64,000 bases of DNA from Monocercomonoides exilis (GCA_001643675.2 LSRY02000020.1:1419501-1483500); one strand, 5' to 3'; shown: positions 1 to 13,385, numbered from the stretch's first letter. Numbers and translations: made by a program. Notes: generated from the sequence alone by a model not told the origin.

Positions 1-205
1 TATTTTTCTTTTTCATTCATTCAATTAATCATTTATTCATCTATCCATTTGCACTTTCTTTTCTCTCTCATTTTCTTTTTCTTTCTTTCTTTTTTCGAAT
101 TCTTAACATTTTGTTTTTACTCATCTTTAACATTTCTCTTTAAGAATTTTATTTGAGATGGGAAATAGAAGGGGGGAAAAAATGAGGATTGAATAAAATA
201 TAAGT

Positions 206-520
206 TTATAATGAAGGCAAAATGGAAAGAAAAGCGAAAGCGGAAAGAAAGCGAAAAATGAAAGGAAGAAGAAAAGAGAGGAGAGGAGAGGAGAAGAGAG
301 GAGAAGAAGATAAATGAATGAGAAAAAGAAAAGGAAAAGGAATAAGAAAGAGAAAGAGAAAGAGAAAGAGAAAGAAAAAAGAAAGAAATTTGGAATAAAA
401 GGGAAAAGGAGGGAAAGAAGGGAAAAGAGAAAGGTTAAAGGTGAAAAAGAAAAGAAAATGAATAGAAACAGAAAAAAGAAAAAAAAAAGAAAAAAAAAGA
501 GGAAAAAGAGAAAAAGAAAA
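206..520. other. Purine-rich flank of a 5S unit (example, unit 1)
   Basis: On the plus strand this stretch is almost only A and G, with few interruptions. It lies downstream of the 5S gene and recurs in every unit, so any read-through transcript would be C/U-rich. No reading frame here is credible as protein. Confidence 0.85.
511..520 (-). terminator. Pol III terminator after 5S copy 1
   Basis: Directly after the RNA 3' end the minus strand reads TTTTCTTTTT, an oligo-T stop followed by a second one. The same arrangement follows the other copies, and a long T-rich tract beyond gives many backup stops. Confidence 0.8.
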
Positions 521-635
521 GCTACAGCACTGGGTTTTTCCAGGCGGTCACCCATCCAAGTACTAACCCAGCGTTGGCCGCTTAACTTCGGAGGTCTGAA
601 GGGATCCGGTGCGTATGACCAACTATGGCCGTAGC
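521..635 (-). rRNA. 5S rRNA, copy 1
   Basis: Read on the minus strand, the RNA begins GCTACGGCCATAG and ends CAGTGCTGTAGC, so its two ends pair as helix I. It contains the eukaryotic core GTTAGTACTTGGATGGG followed by TGACCGCCTGG, the box C part of the internal control region bound by TFIIIA; GAAGTTAAGC matches box A. The 115-nt span is the paired core. One or two further bases at each end (A before, U after) may belong to the mature RNA. All 18 copies look identical over this span. Confidence 0.97.
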
Positions 636-708
636 TCACACACACTCCCTCAACCATCCCTTTTATAATCTTCCCCCCAACTATCCTTCTTTTCTTTCTT
701 TCTTTCTA

Positions 709-739
<31 letters not shown>

Positions 740-980
740 CTCTTTTTCAATTTCTTTTCTTATTATCAAAATATCTTTCCCAATCATTATCTCTATCTTT
801 TCTCTTCCTCTTTCTCTTCAACTATAACTTTCTTCTTCTTTCTTTCACACATTCACATTCACACCCTCCCACTCTCTTTTTAATTACCACTTCACTCTTT
901 CCACTTTCTTTCCCTCATTCCTTCTTTTCCTCATTCTCATCCTCTCTCACTCTTTCACTTTCAAAGTTCATTCATTCATT
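636..980. other. Pyrimidine-rich flank of a 5S unit (example, unit 1)
   Basis: Past the 5S gene the composition flips and the plus strand is mostly C and T, continuing through and beyond the TCAC tract. This is upstream of the gene in its own orientation. Apart from the TATA-like element no conserved motif is evident. Confidence 0.85.
661..667 (-). promoter_or_regulatory. TATA-like upstream element of 5S genes (copy 1 shown)
   Basis: On the minus strand the sequence TATAAAA lies 26-32 nt upstream of the 5S 5' end, within the context GATTATAAAAGGG. The same element sits at the same distance before all 18 copies, including the last one whose further upstream spacer is lost. Pol III 5S genes in plants, fission yeast and Neurospora use TATA-like elements near -30, so a role in start-site choice is likely. 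This is inferred from position and conservation only. Confidence 0.65.
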
Positions 981-1201
981 CACTCACTCACTCACTCACT
1001 CACTCACTCACTCACTCACTCACTCACTCACTCACTCACTCACTCACTCACTCACTCACTCACTCACTCACTCACTCACTCACTCACTCACTCACTCACT
1101 CACTCACTCACTCACTCACTCACTCACTCACTCACTCACTCACTCACTCACTCACTCACTCACTCACTCACTCACTCACTCACTCACTCACTCACTCACT
1201 C
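981..1201. repeat. TCAC microsatellite, spacer 1
   Basis: About 55 uninterrupted tetranucleotide units. Confidence 0.95.
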
Positions 1202-1943
1202 AATTATTCATTTTATGAATTCAATCAATATTTCACAATTCTTTCAACCATTCAATTTCACATTCATTCAATCCCTCACGAACTGTTTTCTCCTTCTCTT
1301 TCTCTTTCTCTTTCTCTTTTTCTTTCACTTTCTCTTTCACTTTAACTTTTGAAATCGCTTCACATCATTGTGTTTCTCATAATATTCCATTTGAATGTTC
1401 GTTGGATGATTTCTTATTTTTCTTTTTCATTCATTCAATTAATCATTTATTCATCTATCCATTTGCACTTTCTTTTTCTCTCTCATTTTCTTTTTTCTTT
1501 TCTTTCTTTTTTCGAATTCTTAACATTTTGTTTTTACTCATCTTTAACATTTCTCTTTAAGAATTTTATTTGAGATGGGAAATAGAAGGGGGGAAAAAAT
1601 GAGGATTGAATAAAATATAAGTTTATAATGAAGGCAAAATGGAAAGAAAAGCGAAAGCGGAAAGAAAGCGAAAAATGAAAGGAAGAAGAAAAGAGAGGAG
1701 AGGAGAGGAGAAGAGAGGAGAAGAAGATAAATGAATGAGAAAAAGAAAAGGAAAAGGAATAAGAAAGAGAAAGAGAAAGAGAAAGAGAAAGAAAAAAGAA
1801 AGAAATTTGGAATAAAAGGGAAAAGGAGGGAAAGAAGGGAAAAGAGAAAGGTTAAAGGTGAAAAAGAAAAGAAAATGAATAGAAACAGAAAAAGAAAAAA
1901 AAAGAAAAAAAAGAAAAAAAAGAGGAAAAAGAGAAAAAGAAAA

Positions 1944-2058
1944 GCTACAGCACTGGGTTTTTCCAGGCGGTCACCCATCCAAGTACTAACCCAGCGTTGG
2001 CCGCTTAACTTCGGAGGTCTGAAGGGATCCGGTGCGTATGACCAACTATGGCCGTAGC
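1944..2058 (-). rRNA. 5S rRNA, copy 2
   Basis: Same sequence as copy 1. The spacer just to its right holds one of the two shortest TCAC tracts (about 40 units). Confidence 0.97.
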
Positions 2059-2130
2059 TCACACACACTCCCTCAACCATCCCTTTTATAATCTTCCCCC
2101 AACTATCCTTCTTTTCTTTCTTTCTTTCTA

Positions 2131-2161
<31 letters not shown>

Positions 2162-2401
2162 CTCTTTTTCAATTTCTTTTCTTATTATCAAAATATCTTT
2201 CCCAATCATTATCTCTATCTTTTCTCTTCCTCTTTCTCTTCAACTATAACTTTCTTCTTCTTTCTTTCACACATTCACATTCACACCCTCCCACTCTCTT
2301 TTAATTACCACTTCACTCTTTCCACTTTCTTTCCCTCATTCCTTCTTTTCCTCATTCTCATCCTCTCTCACTCTTTCACTTTCAAAGTTCATTCATTCAT
2401 T

Positions 2402-2562
2402 CACTCACTCACTCACTCACTCACTCACTCACTCACTCACTCACTCACTCACTCACTCACTCACTCACTCACTCACTCACTCACTCACTCACTCACTCAC
2501 TCACTCACTCACTCACTCACTCACTCACTCACTCACTCACTCACTCACTCACTCACTCACTC
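2402..2562. repeat. TCAC microsatellite, spacer 2
   Basis: About 40 units. Confidence 0.95.
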
Positions 2563-3306
2563 AATTATTCATTTTATGAATTCAATCAATATTTCACAAT
2601 TCTTTCAACCATTCAATTTCACATTCATTCAATCCCTCACGAACTGTTTTCTCCTTCTCTTTCTCTTTCTCTTTCTCTTTTTCTTTCACTTTCTCTTTCA
2701 CTTTAACTTTTGAAATCGCTTCACATCATTGTGTTTCTCATAATATTCCATTTGAATGTTCGTTGGATGATTTCTTATTTTTCTTTTTCATTCATTCAAT
2801 TAATCATTTATTCATCTATCCATTTGCACTTTCTTTTCTCTCTCATTTTCTTTTTCTTTCTTTCTTTTTTCGAATTCTTAACATTTTGTTTTTACTCATC
2901 TTTAACATTTCTCTTTAAGAATTTTATTTGAGATGGGAAATAGAGGGGGAGGAAAAAATGAGGATTGAATAAAATATAAGTTTATAATGAAGGCAAAATG
3001 GAAAGAAAAGCGAAAGCGGAAAGAAAGCGAAAAATGAAAGGAAGAAGAAAAAGAGAGGAGAGGAGAGGAGAAGAGAGGAGAAGAAGATAAATGAATGAGA
3101 AAAAGAAAAGGAAAAGGAATAAGAAAGAGAAAGAGAAAGAGAAAGAGAAAGAAAAAAAGAAAGAAATTTGGAATAAAAGGGAAAAGGAGGGAAAGAAGGG
3201 AAAAGAGAAAGGTTAAAGGTGAAAAAGAAAAGAAAATGAATAGAAACAGAAAAAGAAAAAAAAGAAAAAAAAAAAGAAAAAAAAGAGGAAAAAGAGAAAA
3301 AGAAAA

Positions 3307-3421
3307 GCTACAGCACTGGGTTTTTCCAGGCGGTCACCCATCCAAGTACTAACCCAGCGTTGGCCGCTTAACTTCGGAGGTCTGAAGGGATCCGGTGCGT
3401 ATGACCAACTATGGCCGTAGC
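3307..3421 (-). rRNA. 5S rRNA, copy 3
   Basis: Identical core. Its downstream (left) flank is a hybrid of the two spacer variants described in the findings. Confidence 0.97.
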
Positions 3422-3494
3422 TCACACACACTCCCTCAACCATCCCTTTTATAATCTTCCCCCAACTATCCTTCTTTTCTTTTCTTTCTTTCTA

Positions 3495-3525
<31 letters not shown>

Positions 3526-3765
3526 CTCTTTTTCAATTTCTTTTCTTATTATCAAAATATCTTTCCCAATCATTATCTCTATCTTTTCTCTTCCTCTTTC
3601 TCTTCAACTATAACTTTCTTCTTCTTTCTTTCACACATTCACATTCACACCCTCCCACTCTCTTTTAATTACCACTTCACTCTTTCCACTTTCTTTCCCT
3701 CATTCCTTCTTTTCCTCATTCTCATCCTCTCTCACTCTTTCACTTTCAAAGTTCATTCATTCATT

Positions 3766-3942
3766 CACTCACTCACTCACTCACTCACTCACTCACTCAC
3801 TCACTCACTCACTCACTCACTCACTCACTCACTCACTCACTCACTCACTCACTCACTCACTCACTCACTCACTCACTCACTCACTCACTCACTCACTCAC
3901 TCACTCACTCACTCACTCACTCACTCACTCACTCACTCACTC
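3766..3942. repeat. TCAC microsatellite, spacer 3
   Basis: About 44 units. Confidence 0.95.
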
Positions 3943-4631
3943 AATTATTCATTTTATGAATTCAATCAATATTTCACAATTCTTTCAACCATTCAATTTC
4001 ACATTCATTCAATCCCTCACGAACTGTTTTCTCCTTCTCTTTCTCTTTCTCTTTCTCTTTTTCTTTCACTTTCTCTTTCACTTTAACTTTTGAAATCGCT
4101 TCACATCATTGTGTTTCTCATAATATTCCATTTGAATGTTCGTTGGATGATTTCTTATTTTTCTTTTTCATTCATTCAATTAATCATTTATTCATCTATC
4201 CATTTGCACTTTCTTTTCTCTCTCATTTTCTTTTTTCTTTCTTTTTTCGAATTCTTAACATTTTGTTTTTACTCATCTTTAACATTTCTCTTTAAGAATT
4301 TTATTTGAGATGGGAAATAGAAGGGGGGGAAAAAATGAGGATTGAATAAAATATAAGTTTATAATGAAGGCAAAATGGAAAGAAAAGCGAAAGCGGAAAG
4401 AAAGCGAAAAAATGAAAGGAAGAAGAAAAGAGAGGAGAGGAGAGGAGAAGAGAGGAGAAGAAGATAAATGAATGAGAAAAAGAAAAGGAAAAGGAATAAG
4501 AAAGAGAAAGAGAAAGAGAAAGAGAAAGAAAAAAAGAAAGAAATTTGGAATAAAAGGGAAAAGGAGGGAAAGAAGGGAAAAGAGAAAGGTTAAAGGTGAA
4601 AAAGAAAAGAAAATGAATAGAAACAGAAAAG

Positions 4632-4663
<32 letters not shown>

Positions 4664-4682
4664 GAAAAAGAGAAAAAGAAAA

Positions 4683-4797
4683 GCTACAGCACTGGGTTTT
4701 TCCAGGCGGTCACCCATCCAAGTACTAACCCAGCGTTGGCCGCTTAACTTCGGAGGTCTGAAGGGATCCGGTGCGTATGACCAACTATGGCCGTAGC
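4683..4797 (-). rRNA. 5S rRNA, copy 4
   Basis: Identical core; type A left flank with one extra G in the G-run near 4322. Confidence 0.97.
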
Positions 4798-4869
4798 TCA
4801 CACACACTCCCTCAACCATCCCTTTTATAATCTTCCCCCAACTATCCTTCTTTTCTTTCTTTCTTTCTA

Positions 4870-4900
<31 letters not shown>

Positions 4901-5140
4901 CTCTTTTTCAATTTCTTTTCTTATTATCAAAATATCTTTCCCAATCATTATCTCTATCTTTTCTCTTCCTCTTTCTCTTCAACTATAACTTTCTTCTTCT
5001 TTCTTTCACACATTCACATTCACACCCTCCCACTCTCTTTTAATTACCACTTCACTCTTTCCACTTTCTTTCCCTCATTCCTTCTTTTCCTCATTCTCAT
5101 CCTCTCTCACTCTTTCACTTTCAAAGTTCATTCATTCATT

Positions 5141-5313
5141 CACTCACTCACTCACTCACTCACTCACTCACTCACTCACTCACTCACTCACTCACTCACT
5201 CACTCACTCACTCACTCACTCACTCACTCACTCACTCACTCACTCACTCACTCACTCACTCACTCACTCACTCACTCACTCACTCACTCACTCACTCACT
5301 CACTCACTCACTC
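5141..5313. repeat. TCAC microsatellite, spacer 4
   Basis: About 43 units. Confidence 0.95.
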
Positions 5314-6056
5314 AATTATTCATTTTATGAATTCAATCAATATTTCACAATTCTTTCAACCATTCAATTTCACATTCATTCAATCCCTCACGAACTGTTT
5401 TCTCCTTCTCTTTCTCTTTCTCTTTCTCTTTTTCTTTCACTTTCTCTTTCACTTTAACTTTTGAAATCGCTTCACATCATTGTGTTTCTCATAATATTCC
5501 ATTTGAATGTTCGTTGGATGATTTCTTATTTTTCTTTTTCATTCATTCAATTAATCATTTATTCATCTATCCATTTGCACTTTCTTTTCTCTCTCATTTT
5601 CTTTTTCTTTCTTTCTTTTTTCGAATTCTTAACATTTTGTTTTTACTCATCTTTAACATTTCTCTTTAAGAATTTTATTTGAGATGGGAAATAGAAGGGG
5701 GGAAAAAATGAGGATTGAATAAAATATAAGTTTATAATGAAGGCAAAATGGAAAGAAAAGCGAAAGCGGAAAGAAAGCGAAAAATGAAAGGAAGAAGAAA
5801 AGAGAGGAGAGGAGAGGAGAAGAGAGGAGAAGAAGATAAATGAATGAGAAAAAGAAAAGGAAAAGGAATAAGAAAGAGAAAGAGAAAGAGAAAGAGAAAG
5901 AAAAAAAGAAAAGAAATTTGGAATAAAAGGGAAAAGGAGGGAAAGAAGGGAAAAGAGAAAGGTTAAAGGTGAAAAAGAAAAGAAAATGAATAGAAACAGA
6001 AAAAGAAAAAAAAGAAAAAAAAAAGAAAAAAAAGAGGAAAAAGAGAAAAAGAAAAA

Positions 6057-6171
6057 GCTACAGCACTGGGTTTTTCCAGGCGGTCACCCATCCAAGTACT
6101 AACCCAGCGTTGGCCGCTTAACTTCGGAGGTCTGAAGGGATCCGGTGCGTATGACCAACTATGGCCGTAGC
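6057..6171 (-). rRNA. 5S rRNA, copy 5
   Basis: Identical core. Here five T residues, instead of four, follow the RNA 3' end. The spacer to its right carries the longest TCAC tract. Confidence 0.97.
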
Positions 6172-6243
6172 TCACACACACTCCCTCAACCATCCCTTTT
6201 ATAATCTTCCCCCAACTATCCTTCTTTTCTTTCTTTCTTTCTA

Positions 6244-6274
<31 letters not shown>

Positions 6275-6514
6275 CTCTTTTTCAATTTCTTTTCTTATTA
6301 TCAAAATATCTTTCCCAATCATTATCTCTATCTTTTCTCTTCCTCTTTCTCTTCAACTATAACTTTCTTCTTCTTTCTTTCACACATTCACATTCACACC
6401 CTCCCACTCTCTTTTAATTACCACTTCACTCTTTCCACTTTCTTTCCCTCATTCCTTCTTTTCCTCATTCTCATCCTCTCTCACTCTTTCACTTTCAAAG
6501 TTCATTCATTCATT

Positions 6515-6787
6515 CACTCACTCACTCACTCACTCACTCACTCACTCACTCACTCACTCACTCACTCACTCACTCACTCACTCACTCACTCACTCACTCA
6601 CTCACTCACTCACTCACTCACTCACTCACTCACTCACTCACTCACTCACTCACTCACTCACTCACTCACTCACTCACTCACTCACTCACTCACTCACTCA
6701 CTCACTCACTCACTCACTCACTCACTCACTCACTCACTCACTCACTCACTCACTCACTCACTCACTCACTCACTCACTCACTCACTC
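6515..6787. repeat. TCAC microsatellite, spacer 5
   Basis: About 68 units, the longest in the array; it accounts for the longest unit. Confidence 0.95.
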
Positions 6788-7522
6788 AATTATTCATTTT
6801 ATGAATTCAATCAATATTTCACAATTCTTTCAACCATTCAATTTCACATTCATTCAATCCCTCACGAACTGTTTTCTCCTTCTCTTTCTCTTTCTCTTTC
6901 TCTTTTTCTTTCACTTTCTCTTTCACTTTAACTTTTGAAATCGCTTCACATCATTGTGTTTCTCATAATATTCCATTTGAATGTTCGTTGGATGATTTCT
7001 TATTTTTCTTTTTCATTCATTCAATTAATCATTTATTCATCTATCCATTTGCACTTTCTTTTCTCTCTCATTTTCTTTTTCTTTCTTTCTTTTTTCGAAT
7101 TCTTAACATTTTGTTTTTACTCATCTTTAACATTTCTCTTTAAGAATTTGATTTGAGATGGGAAATAGAGGGAGGGAAAAAATGAGGATTGAATAAAATA
7201 TAAGTTTATAATGAAGGCAAAATGGAAAGAAAAGCGAAAGCGGAAAGAAAGCGAAAAATGAAAGGAAGAAGAAAAGAGAGGAGAGGAGAGGAGAAGAGAG
7301 GAGAAGAAGATAAATGAATGAGAAAAAGAAAAGGAAAAGGAATAAGAAAGAGAAAGAGAAAGAGAAAGAAAAAAAGAAAGAAATTTGGAATAAAAGGGAA
7401 AAGGAGGGAAAGAAGGGAAAAGAGAAAGGTTAAAGGTGAAAAAGAAAAGAAAATGAATAGAAACAGAAAAAGAAAAAAAAGAAAAAAAAAAGAAAAAAAA
7501 GAGGAAAAAGAGAAAAAGAAAA

Positions 7523-7637
7523 GCTACAGCACTGGGTTTTTCCAGGCGGTCACCCATCCAAGTACTAACCCAGCGTTGGCCGCTTAACTTCGGAGGTCTG
7601 AAGGGATCCGGTGCGTATGACCAACTATGGCCGTAGC
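7523..7637 (-). rRNA. 5S rRNA, copy 6
   Basis: Identical core; first copy from the left with a type B left flank. Its distance from copy 5 (1466 nt) is the largest in the array. Confidence 0.97.
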
Positions 7638-7710
7638 TCACACACACTCCCTCAACCATCCCTTTTATAATCTTCCCCCCAACTATCCTTCTTTTCTTTC
7701 TTTCTTTCTA

Positions 7711-7741
<31 letters not shown>

Positions 7742-7981
7742 CTCTTTTTCAATTTCTTTTCTTATTATCAAAATATCTTTCCCAATCATTATCTCTATCT
7801 TTTCTCTTCCTCTTTCTCTTCAACTATAACTTTCTTCTTCTTTCTTTCACACATTCACATTCACACCCTCCCACTCTCTTTTAATTACCACTTCACTCTT
7901 TCCACTTTCTTTCCCTCATTCCTTCTTTTCCTCATTCTCATCCTCTCTCACTCTTTCACTTTCAAAGTTCATTCATTCATT

Positions 7982-8186
7982 CACTCACTCACTCACTCAC
8001 TCACTCACTCACTCACTCACTCACTCACTCACTCACTCACTCACTCACTCACTCACTCACTCACTCACTCACTCACTCACTCACTCACTCACTCACTCAC
8101 TCACTCACTCACTCACTCACTCACTCACTCACTCACTCACTCACTCACTCACTCACTCACTCACTCACTCACTCACTCACTCACTC
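7982..8186. repeat. TCAC microsatellite, spacer 6
   Basis: About 51 units. Confidence 0.95.
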
Positions 8187-8923
8187 AATTATTCATTTTA
8201 TGAATTCAATCAATATTTCACAATTCTTTCAACCATTCAATTTCACATTCATTCAATCCCTCACGAACTGTTTTCTCCTTCTCTTTCTCTTTCTCTTTCT
8301 CTTTTTCTTTCACTTTCTCTTTCACTTTAACTTTTGAAATCGCTTCACATCATTGTGTTTCTCATAATATTCCATTTGAATGTTCGTTGGATGATTTCTT
8401 ATTTTTCTTTTTCATTCATTCAATTAATCATTTATTCATCTATCCATTTGCACTTTCTTTTCTCTCTCATTTTCTTTTTCTTTCTTTCTTTTTTCGAATT
8501 CTTAACATTTTGTTTTTACTCATCTTTAACATTTCTCTTTAAGAATTTGATTTGAGATGGGAAATAGAGGGGAGGAAAAAATGAGGATTGAATAAAATAT
8601 AAGTTTATAATGAAGGCAAAATGGAAAGAAAAGCGAAAGCGGAAAGAAAGCGAAAAATGAAAGGAAGAAGAAAAGAGAGGAGAGGAGAGGAGAAGAGAGG
8701 AGAAGAAGATAAATGAATGAGAAAAAGAAAAGGAAAAGGAATAAGAAAGAGAAAGAGAAAGAGAAAGAGAAAGAAAAAAGAAAGAAATTTGGAATAAAAG
8801 GGAAAAGGAGGGAAAGAAGGGAAAAGAGAAAGGTTAAAGGTGAAAAAGAAAAGAAAATGAATAGAAACAGAAAAAAGAAAAAAAAAAAAAGAAAAAAAAA
8901 AGAGGAAAAAGAGAAAAAGAAAA

Positions 8924-9038
8924 GCTACAGCACTGGGTTTTTCCAGGCGGTCACCCATCCAAGTACTAACCCAGCGTTGGCCGCTTAACTTCGGAGGTCT
9001 GAAGGGATCCGGTGCGTATGACCAACTATGGCCGTAGC
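8924..9038 (-). rRNA. 5S rRNA, copy 7
   Basis: Identical core; type B left flank. Confidence 0.97.
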
Positions 9039-9111
9039 TCACACACACTCCCTCAACCATCCCTTTTATAATCTTCCCCCCAACTATCCTTCTTTTCTTT
9101 CTTTCTTTCTA

Positions 9112-9142
<31 letters not shown>

Positions 9143-9382
9143 CTCTTTTTCAATTTCTTTTCTTATTATCAAAATATCTTTCCCAATCATTATCTCTATC
9201 TTTTCTCTTCCTCTTTCTCTTCAACTATAACTTTCTTCTTCTTTCTTTCACACATTCACATTCACACCCTCCCACTCTCTTTTAATTACCACTTCACTCT
9301 TTCCACTTTCTTTCCCTCATTCCTTCTTTTCCTCATTCTCATCCTCTCTCACTCTTTCACTTTCAAAGTTCATTCATTCATT

Positions 9383-9603
9383 CACTCACTCACTCACTCA
9401 CTCACTCACTCACTCACTCACTCACTCACTCACTCACTCACTCACTCACTCACTCACTCACTCACTCACTCACTCACTCACTCACTCACTCACTCACTCA
9501 CTCACTCACTCACTCACTCACTCACTCACTCACTCACTCACTCACTCACTCACTCACTCACTCACTCACTCACTCACTCACTCACTCACTCACTCACTCA
9601 CTC
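9383..9603. repeat. TCAC microsatellite, spacer 7
   Basis: About 55 units. Confidence 0.95.
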
Positions 9604-10340
9604 AATTATTCATTTTATGAATTCAATCAATATTTCACAATTCTTTCAACCATTCAATTTCACATTCATTCAATCCCTCACGAACTGTTTTCTCCTTCTC
9701 TTTCTCTTTCTCTTTCTCTTTTTCTTTCACTTTCTCTTTCACTTTAACTTTTGAAATCGCTTCACATCATTGTGTTTCTCATAATATTCCATTTGAATGT
9801 TCGTTGGATGATTTCTTATTTTTCTTTTTCATTCATTCAATTAATCATTTATTCATCTATCCATTTGCACTTTCTTTTTCTCTCTCATTTTCTTTTTTCT
9901 TTTCTTTCTTTTTTCGAATTCTTAACATTTTGTTTTTACTCATCTTTAACATTTCTCTTTAAGAATTTGATTTGAGATGGGAAATAGAGGGGAGGAAAAA
10001 ATGAGGATTGAATAAAATATAAGTTTATAATGAAGGCAAAATGGAAAGAAAAGCGAAAGCGGAAAGAAAGCGAAAAATGAAAGGAAGAAGAAAAGAGAGG
10101 AGAGGAGAGGAGAAGAGAGGAGAAGAAGATAAATGAATGAGAAAAAGAAAAGGAATAAGAAAGAGAAAGAGAAAGAGAAAGAGAAAGAAAAAAGAAAGAA
10201 ATTTGGAATAAAAGGGAAAAGGAGGGAAAGAAGGGAAAAGAGAAAGGTTAAAGGTGAAAAAGAAAAGAAAATGAATAGAAACAGAAAAAGAAAAAAAAGA
10301 AAAAAAAAAGAAAAAAAAGAGGAAAAAGAGAAAAAGAAAA

Positions 10341-10455
10341 GCTACAGCACTGGGTTTTTCCAGGCGGTCACCCATCCAAGTACTAACCCAGCGTTGGCCG
10401 CTTAACTTCGGAGGTCTGAAGGGATCCGGTGCGTATGACCAACTATGGCCGTAGC
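10341..10455 (-). rRNA. 5S rRNA, copy 8
   Basis: Identical core; type B left flank with a 6-nt contraction in the GA-rich tract near 10145. Confidence 0.97.
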
Positions 10456-10528
10456 TCACACACACTCCCTCAACCATCCCTTTTATAATCTTCCCCCCAA
10501 CTATCCTTCTTTTCTTTCTTTCTTTCTA

Positions 10529-10559
<31 letters not shown>

Positions 10560-10799
10560 CTCTTTTTCAATTTCTTTTCTTATTATCAAAATATCTTTCC
10601 CAATCATTATCTCTATCTTTTCTCTTCCTCTTTCTCTTCAACTATAACTTTCTTCTTCTTTCTTTCACACATTCACATTCACACCCTCCCACTCTCTTTT
10701 AATTACCACTTCACTCTTTCCACTTTCTTTCCCTCATTCCTTCTTTTCCTCATTCTCATCCTCTCTCACTCTTTCACTTTCAAAGTTCATTCATTCATT

Positions 10800-11008
10800 C
10801 ACTCACTCACTCACTCACTCACTCACTCACTCACTCACTCACTCACTCACTCACTCACTCACTCACTCACTCACTCACTCACTCACTCACTCACTCACTC
10901 ACTCACTCACTCACTCACTCACTCACTCACTCACTCACTCACTCACTCACTCACTCACTCACTCACTCACTCACTCACTCACTCACTCACTCACTCACTC
11001 ACTCACTC
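10800..11008. repeat. TCAC microsatellite, spacer 8
   Basis: About 52 units. Confidence 0.95.
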
Positions 11009-11747
11009 AATTATTCATTTTATGAATTCAATCAATATTTCACAATTCTTTCAACCATTCAATTTCACATTCATTCAATCCCTCACGAACTGTTTTCTCC
11101 TTCTCTTTCTCTTTCTCTTTCTCTTTTTCTTTCACTTTCTCTTTCACTTTAACTTTTGAAATCGCTTCACATCATTGTGTTTCTCATAATATTCCATTTG
11201 AATGTTCGTTGGATGATTTCTTATTTTTCTTTTTCATTCATTCAATTAATCATTTATTCATCTATCCATTTGCACTTTCTTTTCTCTCTCATTTTCTTTT
11301 TCTTTCTTTCTTTTTTCGAATTCTTAACATTTTGTTTTTACTCATCTTTAACATTTCTCTTTAAGAATTTTATTTGAGATGGGAAATAGAAGGGGGGAAA
11401 AAATGAGGATTGAATAAAATATAAGTTTATAATGAAGGCAAAATGGAAAGAAAAGCGAAAGCGGAAAGAAAGCGAAAAATGAAAGGAAGAAGAAAAGAGA
11501 GGAGAGGAGAGGAGAAGAGAGGAGAAGAAGATAAATGAATGAGAAAAAGAAAAGGAAAAGGAATAAGAAAGAGAAAGAGAAAGAGAAAGAGAAAGAAAAA
11601 AGAAAGAAATTTGGAATAAAAGGGAAAAGGAGGGAAAGAAGGGAAAAGAGAAAGGTTAAAGGTGAAAAAGAAAAGAAAATGAATAGAAACAGAAAAAGAA
11701 AAAAAAGAAAAAAAAAAGAAAAAAAAGAGGAAAAGAGAAAAAGAAAA

Positions 11748-11862
11748 GCTACAGCACTGGGTTTTTCCAGGCGGTCACCCATCCAAGTACTAACCCAGCG
11801 TTGGCCGCTTAACTTCGGAGGTCTGAAGGGATCCGGTGCGTATGACCAACTATGGCCGTAGC
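11748..11862 (-). rRNA. 5S rRNA, copy 9
   Basis: Identical core; type A left flank between two type B neighbours. The TCAC tract to its right is the only interrupted one. Confidence 0.97.
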
Positions 11863-11934
11863 TCACACACACTCCCTCAACCATCCCTTTTATAATCTTC
11901 CCCCAACTATCCTTCTTTTCTTTCTTTCTTTCTA

Positions 11935-11965
<31 letters not shown>

Positions 11966-12205
11966 CTCTTTTTCAATTTCTTTTCTTATTATCAAAATAT
12001 CTTTCCCAATCATTATCTCTATCTTTTCTCTTCCTCTTTCTCTTCAACTATAACTTTCTTCTTCTTTCTTTCACACATTCACATTCACACCCTCCCACTC
12101 TCTTTTAATTACCACTTCACTCTTTCCACTTTCTTTCCCTCATTCCTTCTTTTCCTCATTCTCATCCTCTCTCACTCTTTCACTTTCAAAGTTCATTCAT
12201 TCATT

Positions 12206-12428
12206 CACTCACTCACTCACTCACTCACTCACTCACTCACTCACTCACTCACTCACTCACTCACTCACTCACTCACTCACTCACTCACTCACTCACTCTC
12301 ACTCACTCACTCACTCACTCACTCACTCACTCACTCACTCACTCACTCACTCACTCACTCACTCACTCACTCACTCACTCACTCACTCACTCACTCACTC
12401 ACTCACTCACTCACTCACTCACTCACTC
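12206..12428. repeat. TCAC microsatellite, spacer 9 (interrupted)
   Basis: About 55 units with one 2-nt phase break, CACTCTCACT, near 12297. Confidence 0.95.
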
Positions 12429-13167
12429 AATTATTCATTTTATGAATTCAATCAATATTTCACAATTCTTTCAACCATTCAATTTCACATTCATTCAATC
12501 CCTCACGAACTGTTTTCTCCTTCTCTTTCTCTTTCTCTTTCTCTTTTTCTTTCACTTTCTCTTTCACTTTAACTTTTGAAATCGCTTCACATCATTGTGT
12601 TTCTCATAATATTCCATTTGAATGTTCGTTGGATGATTTCTTATTTTTCTTTTTCATTCATTCAATTAATCATTTATTCATCTATCCATTTGCACTTTCT
12701 TTTCTCTCTCATTTTCTTTTTTCTTTCTTTCTTTTTCGAATTCTTAACATTTTGTTTTTACTCATCTTTAACATTTCTCTTTAAGAATTTGATTTGAGAT
12801 GGGAAATAGAGGGGAGGAAAAAATGAGGATTGAATAAAATATAAGTTTATAATGAAGGCAAAATGGAAAGAAAAGCGAAAGCGGAAAGAAAGCGAAAAAT
12901 GAAAGGAAGAAGAAAAGAGAGGAGAGGAGAGGAGAAGAGAGGAGAAGAAGATAAATGAATGAGAAAAAGAAAAGGAAAAGGAATAAGAAAGAGAAAGAGA
13001 AAGAGAAAGAGAAAGAAAAAAAGAAAGAAATTTGGAATAAAAGGGAAAAGGAGGGAAAGAAGGGAAAAGAGAAAGGTTAAAGGTGAAAAAGAAAAGAAAA
13101 TGAATAGAAACAGAAAAAGAAAAAAAAGAAAAAAAAAAGAAAAAAAGAGGAAAAGAGAAAAAGAAAA

Positions 13168-13282
13168 GCTACAGCACTGGGTTTTTCCAGGCGGTCACCC
13201 ATCCAAGTACTAACCCAGCGTTGGCCGCTTAACTTCGGAGGTCTGAAGGGATCCGGTGCGTATGACCAACTATGGCCGTAGC
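13168..13282 (-). rRNA. 5S rRNA, copy 10
   Basis: Identical core; type B left flank. Confidence 0.97.
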
Positions 13283-13354
13283 TCACACACACTCCCTCAA
13301 CCATCCCTTTTATAATCTTCCCCCAACTATCCTTCTTTTCTTTCTTTCTTTCTA

Positions 13355-13385
<31 letters not shown>

